In this document: piece after piece, positions 17,609 through 26,081 of the stretch
Position numbering within the stretch: position 1 is the first letter of the stretch
Layout: each line of letters starts with the position of its first letter
Source: Tardiphaga robiniae
Lineage (GTDB): Bacteria > Pseudomonadota > Alphaproteobacteria > Rhizobiales > Xanthobacteraceae
Assembly: GCF_013359755.1 (NCBI RefSeq)
Contig: NZ_JABMCJ010000082.1
Coordinates: 186,001 to 250,000 of the forward strand
Direction of reading: 5' to 3'
DNA length: 64,000 nucleotides
The notes under the pieces: generated by a model
What the model saw: only the letters and a program-made list of their open reading frames with translations
Database searches by the model: none
What the model was told of the DNA's origin: nothing
Made by a program: the position numbers and the translations under genes

Positions 17609-18436
17609 GTGCCAAATTCTGCAGCCCTGACGACGAAGGACGGCCGCTTCGGCTTTGAGGCCAAAGGCTCCCCTGCAGCAACGCCGCTGGTGTTTTTGCA
17701 TGGGATCGGCGGCGCCGGCCGCGGCTGGCGCCACCAGCTCGAAACATTCGGCGACCGCTACTACGCCATAGGCTGGGACATGCCGGGCTATGGCGGCTCA
17801 AAACAACTGCCAGAGCCAAGCATCCCGGCTTTTGCCGAAGCTCTGAAGGACTTTCTCGCACAGATCGGCGCCAGGAAGCCGGTGCTGGTCGGCCATTCCA
17901 TCGGCGGCATGATCGTGCAGCGCTTCATGGTGGATTATCCCGAACTTGCCGGCGCCATCGTGCTGGCGCAGACCACGTCCGCCTTCGGCAGCTCCGACGG
18001 CGAATGGCAGAAGAATTTCATCGACGCGCGGCTTGGCCCGCTCGACCGCGGCGAGACCATGGTCTCGATGGCGCCGAAGCTGGTGGCAGGCCTGATCGGC
18101 GACAATCCGGATCCTGCCGGCCTTGAACTCGCACGCGACTGCATGGCGTCTGTGAAGCCCGACACCTACCGCGCCTCGATGAAGGCGATGATCGGGTTCG
18201 ATCTGCGCAAGAACATCGCGGACATCAAAATACCGACTTTAGTCCTATCAGGTTCGAAAGACAACAACGCGCCGGCAAAGACGATGGCAAAGATGGCGGG
18301 CCTCGTGCCCGGGTCGACCTATGTCGAACTTGAAGGCGTCGGGCATCTCGCCAGTTTCGAACGCCCGCGCGAATTCAACGAAGTGCTCGCCGACTTCCTC
18401 AAAACCAGCCACAACCTTTCGGGGTCATCCTCATGA
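17609..18436 (+). CDS. Alpha/beta hydrolase
   Basis: The 275-residue hydrolase has oxyanion HG at 31-32, nucleophile elbow GHSIGG at 95-100 (Ser97), Asp218 and His246. It resembles meta-cleavage-product and lactone/enol-ester hydrolases. The GTG at 17609 is preferred because AGGAGG sits 7 bases before it; an in-frame ATG at 17567 lacks such a site. It heads a five-gene operon in which every junction overlaps or nearly does, starting with ATGA into the next gene. Cleavage of a ring-opened intermediate, or thioester or lactone hydrolysis, is plausible. Confidence 0.83.
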   Translation: MPNSAALTTKDGRFGFEAKGSPAATPLVFLHGIGGAGRGWRHQLETFGDRYYAIGWDMPGYGGSKQLPEPSIPAFAEALKDFLAQIGARKPVLVGHSIGGMIVQRFMVDYPELAGAIVLAQTTSAFGSSDGEWQKNFIDARLGPLDRGETMVSMAPKLVAGLIGDNPDPAGLELARDCMASVKPDTYRASMKAMIGFDLRKNIADIKIPTLVLSGSKDNNAPAKTMAKMAGLVPGSTYVELEGVGHLASFERPREFNEVLADFLKTSHNLSGSSS

Positions 18437-19716
18437 ACAAGCCTGCCAGCAAGCCCGATCTCGACAGCATCGTTCTCGACAAGCCGATGTTCGATCCGAA
18501 GGCCTATCGTCTCGACGACGAACAGGCCGGGCTGATCGCCAAGGCGCGCGAGCTGGCGCAGGCTAATTTCGCCGGTCGCGCGGCGAAGTGGGATACCGAG
18601 GCCACCTTCCCGCTGGAGAACTACAAGGATCTACACAAGGCCGGTCTGCTGGGTATCTCGATCCCGAAAGCCAATGGCGGTTCAGGCGCGGGGTATCAGA
18701 CCTATTCGCTGGCTGCTGCCGAGATCGGCCGCTATTGCGGCGCCACCGCGCTGACCTGGAACATGCATGTCTGCTCGACACTGTGGTCCGGCCCCCTCGC
18801 CGATGACCTCGACATGGATGACCAGATGCGCGCCGAACAGCACCGCCGCCGCGCCATCCACTACAAGCGCATCGTCGAAGACGGCGCGATCTATTCGCAG
18901 CCGTTCTCCGAGGGTGGCGCAGCAGCCGCCGGCGGCGTTGCGTTCGGAACCGAAGCGAGGCCCGTCAAAGGCGGCTGGATCGTCAACGGCAAGAAGATCT
19001 TTGCGTCGCTGTCGGGCTTCGCCGATTACTACGGCGTGCTCTGCACCGAAGTCGCTGAGGGTGAGAAGGCTTCGCGCCGCAACACGCTGTATCTGGCGAT
19101 TTCCGCCAAGTCCGAAGGCGTCTCGGTCGTTGGCGACTGGGATCCACTCGGCATGCGCGGCACGGTCTCCCGCACGCTGATCTTCAAGGACGTGTTCGTT
19201 CCGGAAGATGCAGCGCTGATGCCGCGCGGCGTCTACTTCCAGGCCGCGATGCGCTGGCCGCACATGTTCCTGACGCTGTCACCGACTTACGTCGGTCTCG
19301 CACAAGCATCGTATGATTTCACCGTGAAGTATCTCCGCGGCGAAATCCCGGGCATGCCGCCAGTCAAGCGCCGGATGTATCCGACCAAGCAGATCGCCGT
19401 GGCGCAGATGCAGATCAAGCTCGAACAGCTCAAGTCGACCTGGTTCCAGGCCGTGACCGAAGCCTGTGCCAATCCGAGCAAGGAGCAGGTCCTGCGCGCC
19501 TACGCCGCGCAATACACCGTGATGGAAGGCGCCAACGAACTCGCCGCACTGGCGATCCGCACCTGCGGCGGTCAGGCCATGCTGAAGACGCTACCGCTGG
19601 AGCGCATCTATCGTGACAGCCGCTGCGGTGCACTGATGCTGCCATGGACTGCCGAACTGTGTCTGGATCGTATCGGCCGAGAAGCACTCTACGAGGCCGG
19701 TGAGAAAGACGAGTAA
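18433..19716 (+). CDS. Acyl-CoA-dehydrogenase-fold flavoprotein (dehydrogenase or group D monooxygenase)
   Basis: The 427-residue protein has the three-domain acyl-CoA dehydrogenase fold. A helical N-terminus includes GLLGISIPKANGGSG, the middle domain contains FSEGG and GGWIVNGKKIFAS, and the C-terminal domain is helical. The C-terminal block reads RIYRDSRCGALMLPWTAE, so the usual Tyr-Glu-Gly base motif is absent. Either the base comes from another helix, as in isovaleryl-CoA dehydrogenase, or the protein is a flavin monooxygenase of the DszC/HpaB group, which share this fold. It overlaps the preceding hydrolase gene by ATGA and ends 2 bp before the ligase start. Confidence 0.78.
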   Translation: MNKPASKPDLDSIVLDKPMFDPKAYRLDDEQAGLIAKARELAQANFAGRAAKWDTEATFPLENYKDLHKAGLLGISIPKANGGSGAGYQTYSLAAAEIGRYCGATALTWNMHVCSTLWSGPLADDLDMDDQMRAEQHRRRAIHYKRIVEDGAIYSQPFSEGGAAAAGGVAFGTEARPVKGGWIVNGKKIFASLSGFADYYGVLCTEVAEGEKASRRNTLYLAISAKSEGVSVVGDWDPLGMRGTVSRTLIFKDVFVPEDAALMPRGVYFQAAMRWPHMFLTLSPTYVGLAQASYDFTVKYLRGEIPGMPPVKRRMYPTKQIAVAQMQIKLEQLKSTWFQAVTEACANPSKEQVLRAYAAQYTVMEGANELAALAIRTCGGQAMLKTLPLERIYRDSRCGALMLPWTAELCLDRIGREALYEAGEKDE

Positions 19717-19718
19717 TC

Positions 19719-21257
19719 GTGGATCTCTCCAGCCTCATCGCCCGCAACGCCGCATTCACGCCGGACAAGCCCGCGATTCATTTCGAGGGCAAGACACTCA
19801 GCTATGCCGTGTTCAATGCGCGGATCGAGGCGACGGCGAAGGCACTGAAGGCGGAATGCGGCGTTGGTCGCGGCGACCGCGTCGCGATCCTGAGCATGAA
19901 CCGGCCCGATTATCTGGTTCTGCTCTATGCCTGCGCCCGCCTCGGCGCGATCATGGTGCCGCTGAACTGGCGCCTCGCGGTCGCCGAGCAATTGTTCATC
20001 CTGTCCGATGCTTCGGTAAAGGTGCTGGTGCTGGAAGAAGGCTTTGCGGCGATCCTTCTGTCGCTTGCGAAAGAGTTGCCGGACACCCGCGTGGTCGCGC
20101 TCGACTTCACACCCGATGCGCCCGGTCAGACTTTCGACCATCTGCTGTCGTGCGCGTCCGGCGACGGCCGCAACCCGCATACCGACCTCTCCTGCCCGCT
20201 GCTGATCGTCTACACGTCAGGTACCACCGGCCGTCCGAAAGGCGCCGTGCTGCGCCAGGAAGCGCTGCTGTGGAACGGCGTGATGAGCCAGCACATGCAT
20301 GGCATCACATCGCACGATCACGTGCTGACCGTGCTGCCGTTCTTCCATGTGGGCGGCCTGAACATCCAGACCACGCCGGCGCTGCATCACGGCGCTACCG
20401 TAACCATCCATGCGCGCTTCACACCCGACTCCACGCTGGAAGCGATCACGCGGGAGCGACCCACCCTGACCGTTTGGGTACCCGCGATCATTCAGGCAAT
20501 GAGCGAGCATCCCGCCTGGGCTGCGACCGACGTGTCCTGCCTCAAGGCCGTATCCACCGGCTCCAGCATCGTGCCGCCGCATCTGATCGAACGCCTGACA
20601 GCGCGCGGCATTCCCGTGCTCCAGGTCTATGGTTCAACCGAGACCTGTCCAATCGCGGTCTATACGCGGCTGGGCGGCGACCTGTCGCGTACGGGATCGA
20701 CGGGTTTGCCCGGCCTGTGCTGCGAAGCCATCATCATCGACGACGACGGCAACGAGCTGCCTGCCACTGCCACCGGCGAGATCGCTGTGCGCGGCCCGAA
20801 CGTGTTCTACGAATATTGGGGCAACGAGAGCGCGACGCGCGAGGCGCTGCATGACGGCTGGTATCGCACCGGCGATATCGGCACGCGCGACGATGACGGC
20901 TATTTCTGGGTCCACGACCGCAAGAAGAACATGATCATTTCCGGCGGGGAGAACGTCTATCCCGCCGAGGTCGAACGTGTGTTGCTCGAACATCCCGATG
21001 TCGCCGATTGCGGCGTCGTCGGTGTGCCCGATCCGAAATGGCAGGAAGTACCAGTCGCCTATGTGCTGCTGCGGCCGAATTGCAGCGTGACCGCCGAGAC
21101 ACTGAAGGCCCATGTGCTCACGCAGCTCGCCCGCTACAAGCAGCCGCGCGACATCGTATTCGTCACTGACCTGCCGCGCACAGCGCTCGGCAAGGTGCAG
21201 CATTTCAAACTGAAGCAGGTTCAGGCGGCAACGCCGAGCGACGGAGAGACCAATTGA
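19719..21257 (+). CDS. AMP-forming acyl/aryl-CoA ligase
   Basis: The 512-residue adenylate-forming enzyme has P-loop YTSGTTGRPKG at 165-175, YGSTE at 304-308, YRTGD at 382-386 and catalytic Lys492 in LPRTALGKVQ. It activates a carboxylic acid to its CoA thioester with ATP, the entry step that makes the rest of the island act on CoA esters. The start is GTG, 2 bp after the preceding stop. The substrate pocket cannot be read reliably by eye, so benzoate-, cinnamate- and fatty-acid-type substrates remain possible. Confidence 0.9.
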   Translation: MDLSSLIARNAAFTPDKPAIHFEGKTLSYAVFNARIEATAKALKAECGVGRGDRVAILSMNRPDYLVLLYACARLGAIMVPLNWRLAVAEQLFILSDASVKVLVLEEGFAAILLSLAKELPDTRVVALDFTPDAPGQTFDHLLSCASGDGRNPHTDLSCPLLIVYTSGTTGRPKGAVLRQEALLWNGVMSQHMHGITSHDHVLTVLPFFHVGGLNIQTTPALHHGATVTIHARFTPDSTLEAITRERPTLTVWVPAIIQAMSEHPAWAATDVSCLKAVSTGSSIVPPHLIERLTARGIPVLQVYGSTETCPIAVYTRLGGDLSRTGSTGLPGLCCEAIIIDDDGNELPATATGEIAVRGPNVFYEYWGNESATREALHDGWYRTGDIGTRDDDGYFWVHDRKKNMIISGGENVYPAEVERVLLEHPDVADCGVVGVPDPKWQEVPVAYVLLRPNCSVTAETLKAHVLTQLARYKQPRDIVFVTDLPRTALGKVQHFKLKQVQAATPSDGETN

Positions 21258-22348
21258 AGATCGCAGTATTGGGTGGCGGCAACGGCTCCTTCGCAGCCGC
21301 GGGTGATTTCGCACTGCAGGGCCATGACGTCCGCCTGTGGCGCCGCGACGCCGAGGCTGTTGCCGAACACAAGAAGGCCGGCTCGCGCATCAAGGTCAAG
21401 AATGCCCAGGGCACACACGACACCCAGTTGACGCTGGTGACGACTGATATCGCCGAGGTGATCAAGGACGTCGAACTGATCTTGTGCCCAGCCCCTGCCT
21501 TTGCGCAGCCTGATATCGCCAAGCGGATCGCACCTCACCTCAAAGATGGTCAGGTCGTTTATCTGCCGCCTGCAACCTTCGGCTCGATGATATTCGCCAA
21601 GGCTGCGCATGACGCCGGCAACACCGCCAAGGTCGCCTTCGCCGAGACCGGCACGCTGCCCTGGCTCGCGCGCAAACACGGACCATTCGAAGTGGCGATC
21701 ACCATCCGCGCCAAGCGGCTGCCGACCGGCGTGTTCCCGCTTCACATGATGGACTATGCCTGCAAGGTCATCGACAAGGCCTTCCCCGGTGTGATCGAGC
21801 CATGCGGCGATGCGTTGTCCGGCGCGCTGATGAATGCCGGTCCGATTATCCATCCGCCACTCATCGTCATGAATGCCGGGCCGCTTGAGCATTTTCCGAC
21901 CTGGGACATTCACAAGGAAGGTACGCAGCCCGCGATCCGCCGCGTCACCGACGCGCTCGATGCTGAGCGCATCGCGATCCGCGAGGCCTTTGGCTACAAT
22001 GGCGCGCATTTCCCGCTGGCGGATCACTACGCCAAGGAAGGCGAAGAGTGGATGTATGGCCGCGGTTCGCATGATCGTCTCACCGACAGCGGTGACTGGC
22101 GCGAGCACATCGTGCTCACCGAGCATCGCTACATGCGCGAGGATCTGCGCACGGGCCTGTCGTTCTTCCTGTCCTGCGCCACGCTCGCGGGCGTCGAGAC
22201 ACCGCTGGTCAAAGCCTTCCTCGCCATCGGCGGCGCGATCTGCGGCGAGAACTTCCTGCAGGGTGGCCGCACGCTCGCAAGCCTCGGCTTCGGCGATCTC
22301 GATCAGGCCGCGCTGCTGAAGCTACTGCGCGAAGGCTTTGCCGCATGA
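21254..22348 (+). CDS. Octopine/nopaline (opine) dehydrogenase-family protein
   Basis: The 364-residue protein has an N-terminal Rossmann motif GGGNGS at 7-12 and a C-terminal opine-dehydrogenase-like domain. The latter contains NAGPIIHPP, giving the family Asn194 and His200-Pro201. Family members join an amino acid and a 2-oxo acid by NAD(P)H-dependent reductive condensation, or run the reverse. The start is TTG overlapping the ligase stop (TTGA), so it is translationally coupled to CoA-ester genes. This setting is unusual for an opine enzyme. It may instead oxidise a hydroxy or amino acid related to the island's substrate. Confidence 0.78.
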   Translation: MKIAVLGGGNGSFAAAGDFALQGHDVRLWRRDAEAVAEHKKAGSRIKVKNAQGTHDTQLTLVTTDIAEVIKDVELILCPAPAFAQPDIAKRIAPHLKDGQVVYLPPATFGSMIFAKAAHDAGNTAKVAFAETGTLPWLARKHGPFEVAITIRAKRLPTGVFPLHMMDYACKVIDKAFPGVIEPCGDALSGALMNAGPIIHPPLIVMNAGPLEHFPTWDIHKEGTQPAIRRVTDALDAERIAIREAFGYNGAHFPLADHYAKEGEEWMYGRGSHDRLTDSGDWREHIVLTEHRYMREDLRTGLSFFLSCATLAGVETPLVKAFLAIGGAICGENFLQGGRTLASLGFGDLDQAALLKLLREGFAA

Positions 22349-23328
22349 GCGCCCGTGCCGCCATCGCATGTCTTGGCGCAGGCCGCATGGGCCGCGGCAT
22401 TGCCGTCGCCTTCGCCTATGCTGGCCACAATGTCGCAATCGTCGACTTCAAAGCGCGCGAGGACGACAAGTTCAAGGCACTGGAAGCCGAGGCGCTTGGC
22501 GAGATCCGCAAGACCTTTGCCAGCATGGCGCGCTTCGGCCTGCTCACAGAAGCTGACATCGAAACACTGGTGTCACGCATCAGCGTTGTGCCGGAAGCCG
22601 GTGCGGGCGCTGCGCTCAGCAGTTCGGCGATCATTTTCGAAGGCGTGCCTGAGGTGCTCGATCAGAAGCGCGATGCGCTGGCGCGCGCCTCACAACTCGC
22701 AGGCCCCACGCCGATCATCGCATCGACGACGTCGACCATCCTCGTCGATGACATCTCCAGCGCCGTCGAGCATCCCGAGCGCTTCCTCAACGCACACTGG
22801 CTGAACCCGGCCTATCTCGTGCCACTGGTCGAAGTCTCGCCGGGCGCCAAGACCGATCCGGCGATTACCGTGCGGGTGAAGGAGATGCTCGAAGGCATCG
22901 GCAAGGTTCCCGTGGTTTGCGCCGCGACACCCGGCTATATTGTGCCGCGTATCCAGGCAATGGCCATGAACGAAGCCGCGCGCATGGTCGAGGAAGGCGT
23001 TGCCAGTCCCGAGGATATCGACAAGGCGATCAAATACGGTTTCGGATTCCGCTTCGCGGTGCTGGGTCTGCTAGAATTCGTCGATTGGGGCGGCGGCGAC
23101 ATTCTGTATTACGCCAGCAAGTATCTCACCGGCGCGCTCGACAACGATCGCTATTCGTCGCCAGAGATCGTCGGCCGCAACATGGCCGAGGGCAAGATTG
23201 GCCTCAAGACCGGCGAAGGTTTCCTCAACTATGAAGGCCTCGACGTCGATGCCTATCGCGAGGGACGGCTGTCGGCGTTTGTGGATTTGCTGAAGCACTT
23301 CCAGTTGCAGAAGCCGCCGGTGCTTTGA
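22345..23328 (+). CDS. 3-hydroxyacyl-CoA dehydrogenase
   Basis: The 327-residue protein has NAD motif GAGRMG at 11-16 and the catalytic block HWLNP with His151. Glu163 follows 12 residues later, the spacing of the family's His-Glu pair. The C-terminal domain is of the 3HCDH type (GFGFRFAVLGLLEFVD). It oxidises an L-3-hydroxyacyl-CoA to the 3-keto form with NAD. It overlaps the opine-like gene by ATGA and is the last gene of the operon, followed by a palindromic repeat. No thiolase gene is present in the window. Confidence 0.87.
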   Translation: MSARAAIACLGAGRMGRGIAVAFAYAGHNVAIVDFKAREDDKFKALEAEALGEIRKTFASMARFGLLTEADIETLVSRISVVPEAGAGAALSSSAIIFEGVPEVLDQKRDALARASQLAGPTPIIASTTSTILVDDISSAVEHPERFLNAHWLNPAYLVPLVEVSPGAKTDPAITVRVKEMLEGIGKVPVVCAATPGYIVPRIQAMAMNEAARMVEEGVASPEDIDKAIKYGFGFRFAVLGLLEFVDWGGGDILYYASKYLTGALDNDRYSSPEIVGRNMAEGKIGLKTGEGFLNYEGLDVDAYREGRLSAFVDLLKHFQLQKPPVL

Positions 23329-23348
23329 GGCACCGCGCTCTACTCTCT

Positions 23349-23434
23349 CGTCATGCCCGGGCTTGACCCGGGCATCCATCTTTGCCGCAAACGCTGACGA
23401 TAGTTGGATGGCCGGGTCAAGCCCGGCCATGACG
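23349..23434. repeat. Intergenic repeat, copy 2 (CGTCATG-CCGGGTC double-palindrome)
   Basis: The 86-bp element is bounded by CGTCATG and CATGACG. It contains palindrome GCCCGGGCTTGACCCGGGC, a spacer, and palindrome GGCCGGGTCAAGCCCGGCC. It is nearly identical in layout to the copy at 38338-38421. It lies between two convergent transcription units. Confidence 0.88.
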
Positions 23435-23486
23435 AGTTTTAGTTATGAAGGCTGGCGAGTAATAGCGGCAGAGCTGCCTCTATACT

Positions 23487-24251
23487 TCATACTTCCGGGA
23501 AGCCCCGCAGCAGATAACTGCGCAGCCAGTGCAGCAGGCTGTTCAGGATCAGACCGAGCATCGATATCATGATCAGCGGGACGAACATGTCCACGGTCTG
23601 AAACGTGCGCGCGGCCTGCACCAGCATGTGACCGAGGCCATCGGTCGAGGTGATCATCTCGGCGAGGAATACCACGATGCAGGAGATCACGAGGCCGATG
23701 CGGCAGCCGGTGAGGATCGATGGCATCGCGGCGGGCAGCACCACCTTGAACAGTATCTGCCAGCGCGGCGTGCCGGCGGCCATCGCGGACCAGATCAGCT
23801 TCTGCTCGACCATCGACGCGCCGTAATAGGTCGAGAGCAGGATCGGGAACAGCGCGTCGGCAGTCACCAGCGTGATCTTGGAGGCGTGGTCGAAGCCGAG
23901 GATCAGCAGCAGCGCGGGATACAGCGCGATCTTCGGGATCGGCGCCAGCACGCGCACCAGCGGCTTGACGACGGCATTGACTGCCGGGCTCACCGCTGCA
24001 GCAAGACCGATGAACACGCCGACGACCACGGCAATGCCGAAGCCAGCAAACAGCCGGATCAATGTCGCGGCGATATCGTGCAGAAAGTCGCCATTGAAGA
24101 AGTCCTTCGCCAGCTTGCCGAACACGGCGCCTGGCGGTGGCAACAAGCTCGTCGGCGCGAAGCCGAATGAGATCAGCGACTGCCACAGCGCGATGAACAG
24201 CACGATCGGCGTGATGCCCAGCAGAACCGAATTGATGCGTTCCTGGTTCAT
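23487..24251 (-). CDS. ABC importer permease (taurine/nitrate/sulfonate type), second
   Basis: The 254-residue BPD-type permease has about six membrane segments. The ATPase-contacting EAA loop region includes AGTPRWQILFKVVLPAAMPSILTG. The ATG at 24251, 7 bp after the other permease stop, is used; a longer reading would overlap that gene and begin with non-membrane sequence. With its paralogue and the ATPase it forms a TauBC/SsuBC-type importer. No periplasmic binding protein is encoded nearby. Confidence 0.88.
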   Translation of the reverse strand: MNQERINSVLLGITPIVLFIALWQSLISFGFAPTSLLPPPGAVFGKLAKDFFNGDFLHDIAATLIRLFAGFGIAVVVGVFIGLAAAVSPAVNAVVKPLVRVLAPIPKIALYPALLLILGFDHASKITLVTADALFPILLSTYYGASMVEQKLIWSAMAAGTPRWQILFKVVLPAAMPSILTGCRIGLVISCIVVFLAEMITSTDGLGHMLVQAARTFQTVDMFVPLIMISMLGLILNSLLHWLRSYLLRGFPEV

Positions 24252-24258
24252 GTTGCGC

Positions 24259-25041
24259 TCACGTAAAGCTGAGAGGCATGTCGTCGCGCGGCTGCGACCA
24301 GCGCACCAGCGACAGGCGGAGCTTCTCGAAGGCCGCATCGAAGATGATGCCCATGGCGCCGATGATCAGGATCATCGCAAACACCGTGTCGTACTGCGCC
24401 ATGTCGAGCGAGTTGAACAGGATGTTGCCGGCGCCGGACTGGCGCGCGATCATCTCGGAGGTGATCATGGTGATCAGCGCCAGCACCAGACCCGTGCGGC
24501 AACCCGTGAGAATTTCAGGCAGCGCTGCCGGCAACACGATGCGGAGCATGCGCATCGGCGCCGACATGCCCATCGCCGCACCGGACCACAGCATCTTTTC
24601 TTCGACGGCCTTGGAGCCCTGGAACGCGTGATAGATGATCGGCAAGCTGACACCAAGGAAGATGACGAGGATCTTGGAGACGTCGCCGACGCCCATCCAC
24701 AGCATGATGATGGGCATCAGCGCCGCTTTCGGCACCGGATAGATGATCATCATCAGCGGATTGAAGAAGGCCGCGACAGCCTTGATGCGCCCCATCAGCA
24801 GGCCCAGCGGGATCGCAAACATCACCGCGAGTACGAGACCGATGGCCATACGACGGATGGAATCGAGAATGTTCAGCAGCGATCCCTTGTCTCCGAGGAT
24901 CGACGGAATGGCCTTGATCGACTCCAGTGCCGTTGGGAAGCTTTCGGTATCCAGCCGCAGCGAGGCAATCTGCCAGACGCACAGCAACCCGATGCAGGCG
25001 AACAATGGCGAAAGTGTCTTGAGCACCCCGCGCACGGTCAT
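24259..25041 (-). CDS. ABC importer permease (taurine/nitrate/sulfonate type), first
   Basis: The 260-residue paralogous permease has about six membrane segments and the EAA-like loop GMSAPMRMLRIVLPAALPEILTG. Its ATG overlaps the ATPase stop by one base (TGATG); a GTG three bases earlier is also possible. Two different permeases next to each other suggest a heterodimeric channel, whereas TauC or SsuC systems usually use one type. Confidence 0.87.
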   Translation of the reverse strand: MTVRGVLKTLSPLFACIGLLCVWQIASLRLDTESFPTALESIKAIPSILGDKGSLLNILDSIRRMAIGLVLAVMFAIPLGLLMGRIKAVAAFFNPLMMIIYPVPKAALMPIIMLWMGVGDVSKILVIFLGVSLPIIYHAFQGSKAVEEKMLWSGAAMGMSAPMRMLRIVLPAALPEILTGCRTGLVLALITMITSEMIARQSGAGNILFNSLDMAQYDTVFAMILIIGAMGIIFDAAFEKLRLSLVRWSQPRDDMPLSFT

Positions 25042-25904
25042 CACAGATGGTCCTTGCCGTCGTCGATCATCTTCTCGATATCGACGATGTATTTCTGGAA
25101 CCGTGCGTCGAGCAGCAGATCGGCGCGCTTGCGCGGCCGCGGCAGATCGATATCGACGATTTCCTTGATCGAGCCCGGCGAGCGCGACATCACGATCACC
25201 TTGTCTGAGAGATAGACGGCTTCCTCGACCGAATGGGTGACGAACAACACCGTCTTGCGCTGTGTATCCCAGATGTCGAGCAGATCGTTCTGCAGCCGCG
25301 TGCGGGTATGCGCATCGAGCGCGCCGAACGGCTCATCCATCAGCAGCACGGCGGGATCATAAGCCAGCGTGCGCGCGATCGCGACGCGCTGCTTCATGCC
25401 GCCGGAGAGTTCTTTCGGATAAAAATTCTCGTAGCCCTTGAGGCCGACCATCTCGAGCAGCTTGCGGCCGCGCGTTTCGGCTTCAGCCTTCTTCATGCCC
25501 TGCTGGCGCATGCCATACATGACATTGCCGAGCACGTTCTTCCACGGAAACAGCGCGAATTCCTGAAACACCGGACCGCGATCGGGACCCGGTCCAGTGA
25601 TCGCCTTGCCCTTCACCTTGGCGACGCCATCGGTCGGCTGCACGAAGCCGCCGACGATATAGAGCAAGGTCGACTTGCCGCAGCCTGAGGGTCCGAGGAT
25701 CGAGACGAAGGCGCCGTCTTCGATGGTGAGGTTGATATCCGACAGCGCCAGGTGGCTTTGCTTGCCGGAGGTCTGGAAGCGCTGCGAGACGTGATCGATT
25801 TCGATCATGGCTGAAGCGGGTTTGCGGCCGGATAAAGGTTCCGACTCGGCGTGAGCGTCCGAACGTAGCGACACCACCTGCATTCCCGGTCCTTCATTTG
25901 CCAT
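25041..25904 (-). CDS. ABC importer ATPase (TauB/SsuB-like)
   Basis: The 287-residue ATPase has Walker A GPSGCGKST at 71-79, signature LSGGMKQ at 166-172, Walker B VLLMDEP at 186-192 and H-loop FVTHSVEEA. An N-terminal extension of about 32 residues precedes the usual start of the family; an internal ATG (MIEIDHVSQRF) could be the true start. It leads the importer operon, and palindrome copy G lies 76 bp upstream. This places the transporter in the same candidate regulon as the CoA-ester genes. Confidence 0.88.
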   Translation of the reverse strand: MANEGPGMQVVSLRSDAHAESEPLSGRKPASAMIEIDHVSQRFQTSGKQSHLALSDINLTIEDGAFVSILGPSGCGKSTLLYIVGGFVQPTDGVAKVKGKAITGPGPDRGPVFQEFALFPWKNVLGNVMYGMRQQGMKKAEAETRGRKLLEMVGLKGYENFYPKELSGGMKQRVAIARTLAYDPAVLLMDEPFGALDAHTRTRLQNDLLDIWDTQRKTVLFVTHSVEEAVYLSDKVIVMSRSPGSIKEIVDIDLPRPRKRADLLLDARFQKYIVDIEKMIDDGKDHL

Positions 25905-25979
25905 GCACGCATTGCAATCACGACGGCCCGACTGTGTCCATCATGCTGACGGACGCAGCGTAGCCGGAAACTGCAATTA

Positions 25980-25993
25980 CTTTAAGCTTCAAA
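25980..25993. promoter_or_regulatory. Palindromic operator candidate, copy G
   Basis: CTTTAAGCTTCAAA (reverse reading TTTGAAGCTTAAAG) lies 76 bp upstream of the TauB-like ATPase start. Its centre AAGCTT is itself a perfect palindrome. It is the rightmost copy noticed in the window. Confidence 0.55.
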
Positions 25994-26081
25994 TTTATGC
26001 GGGCAACGCCTTTTTGCTAGTCAGCGCCTGCCGCGAACAGGGCAGCTTCCCGCAGCAGGACTTTCGGCGCTTTTGGTGCGT

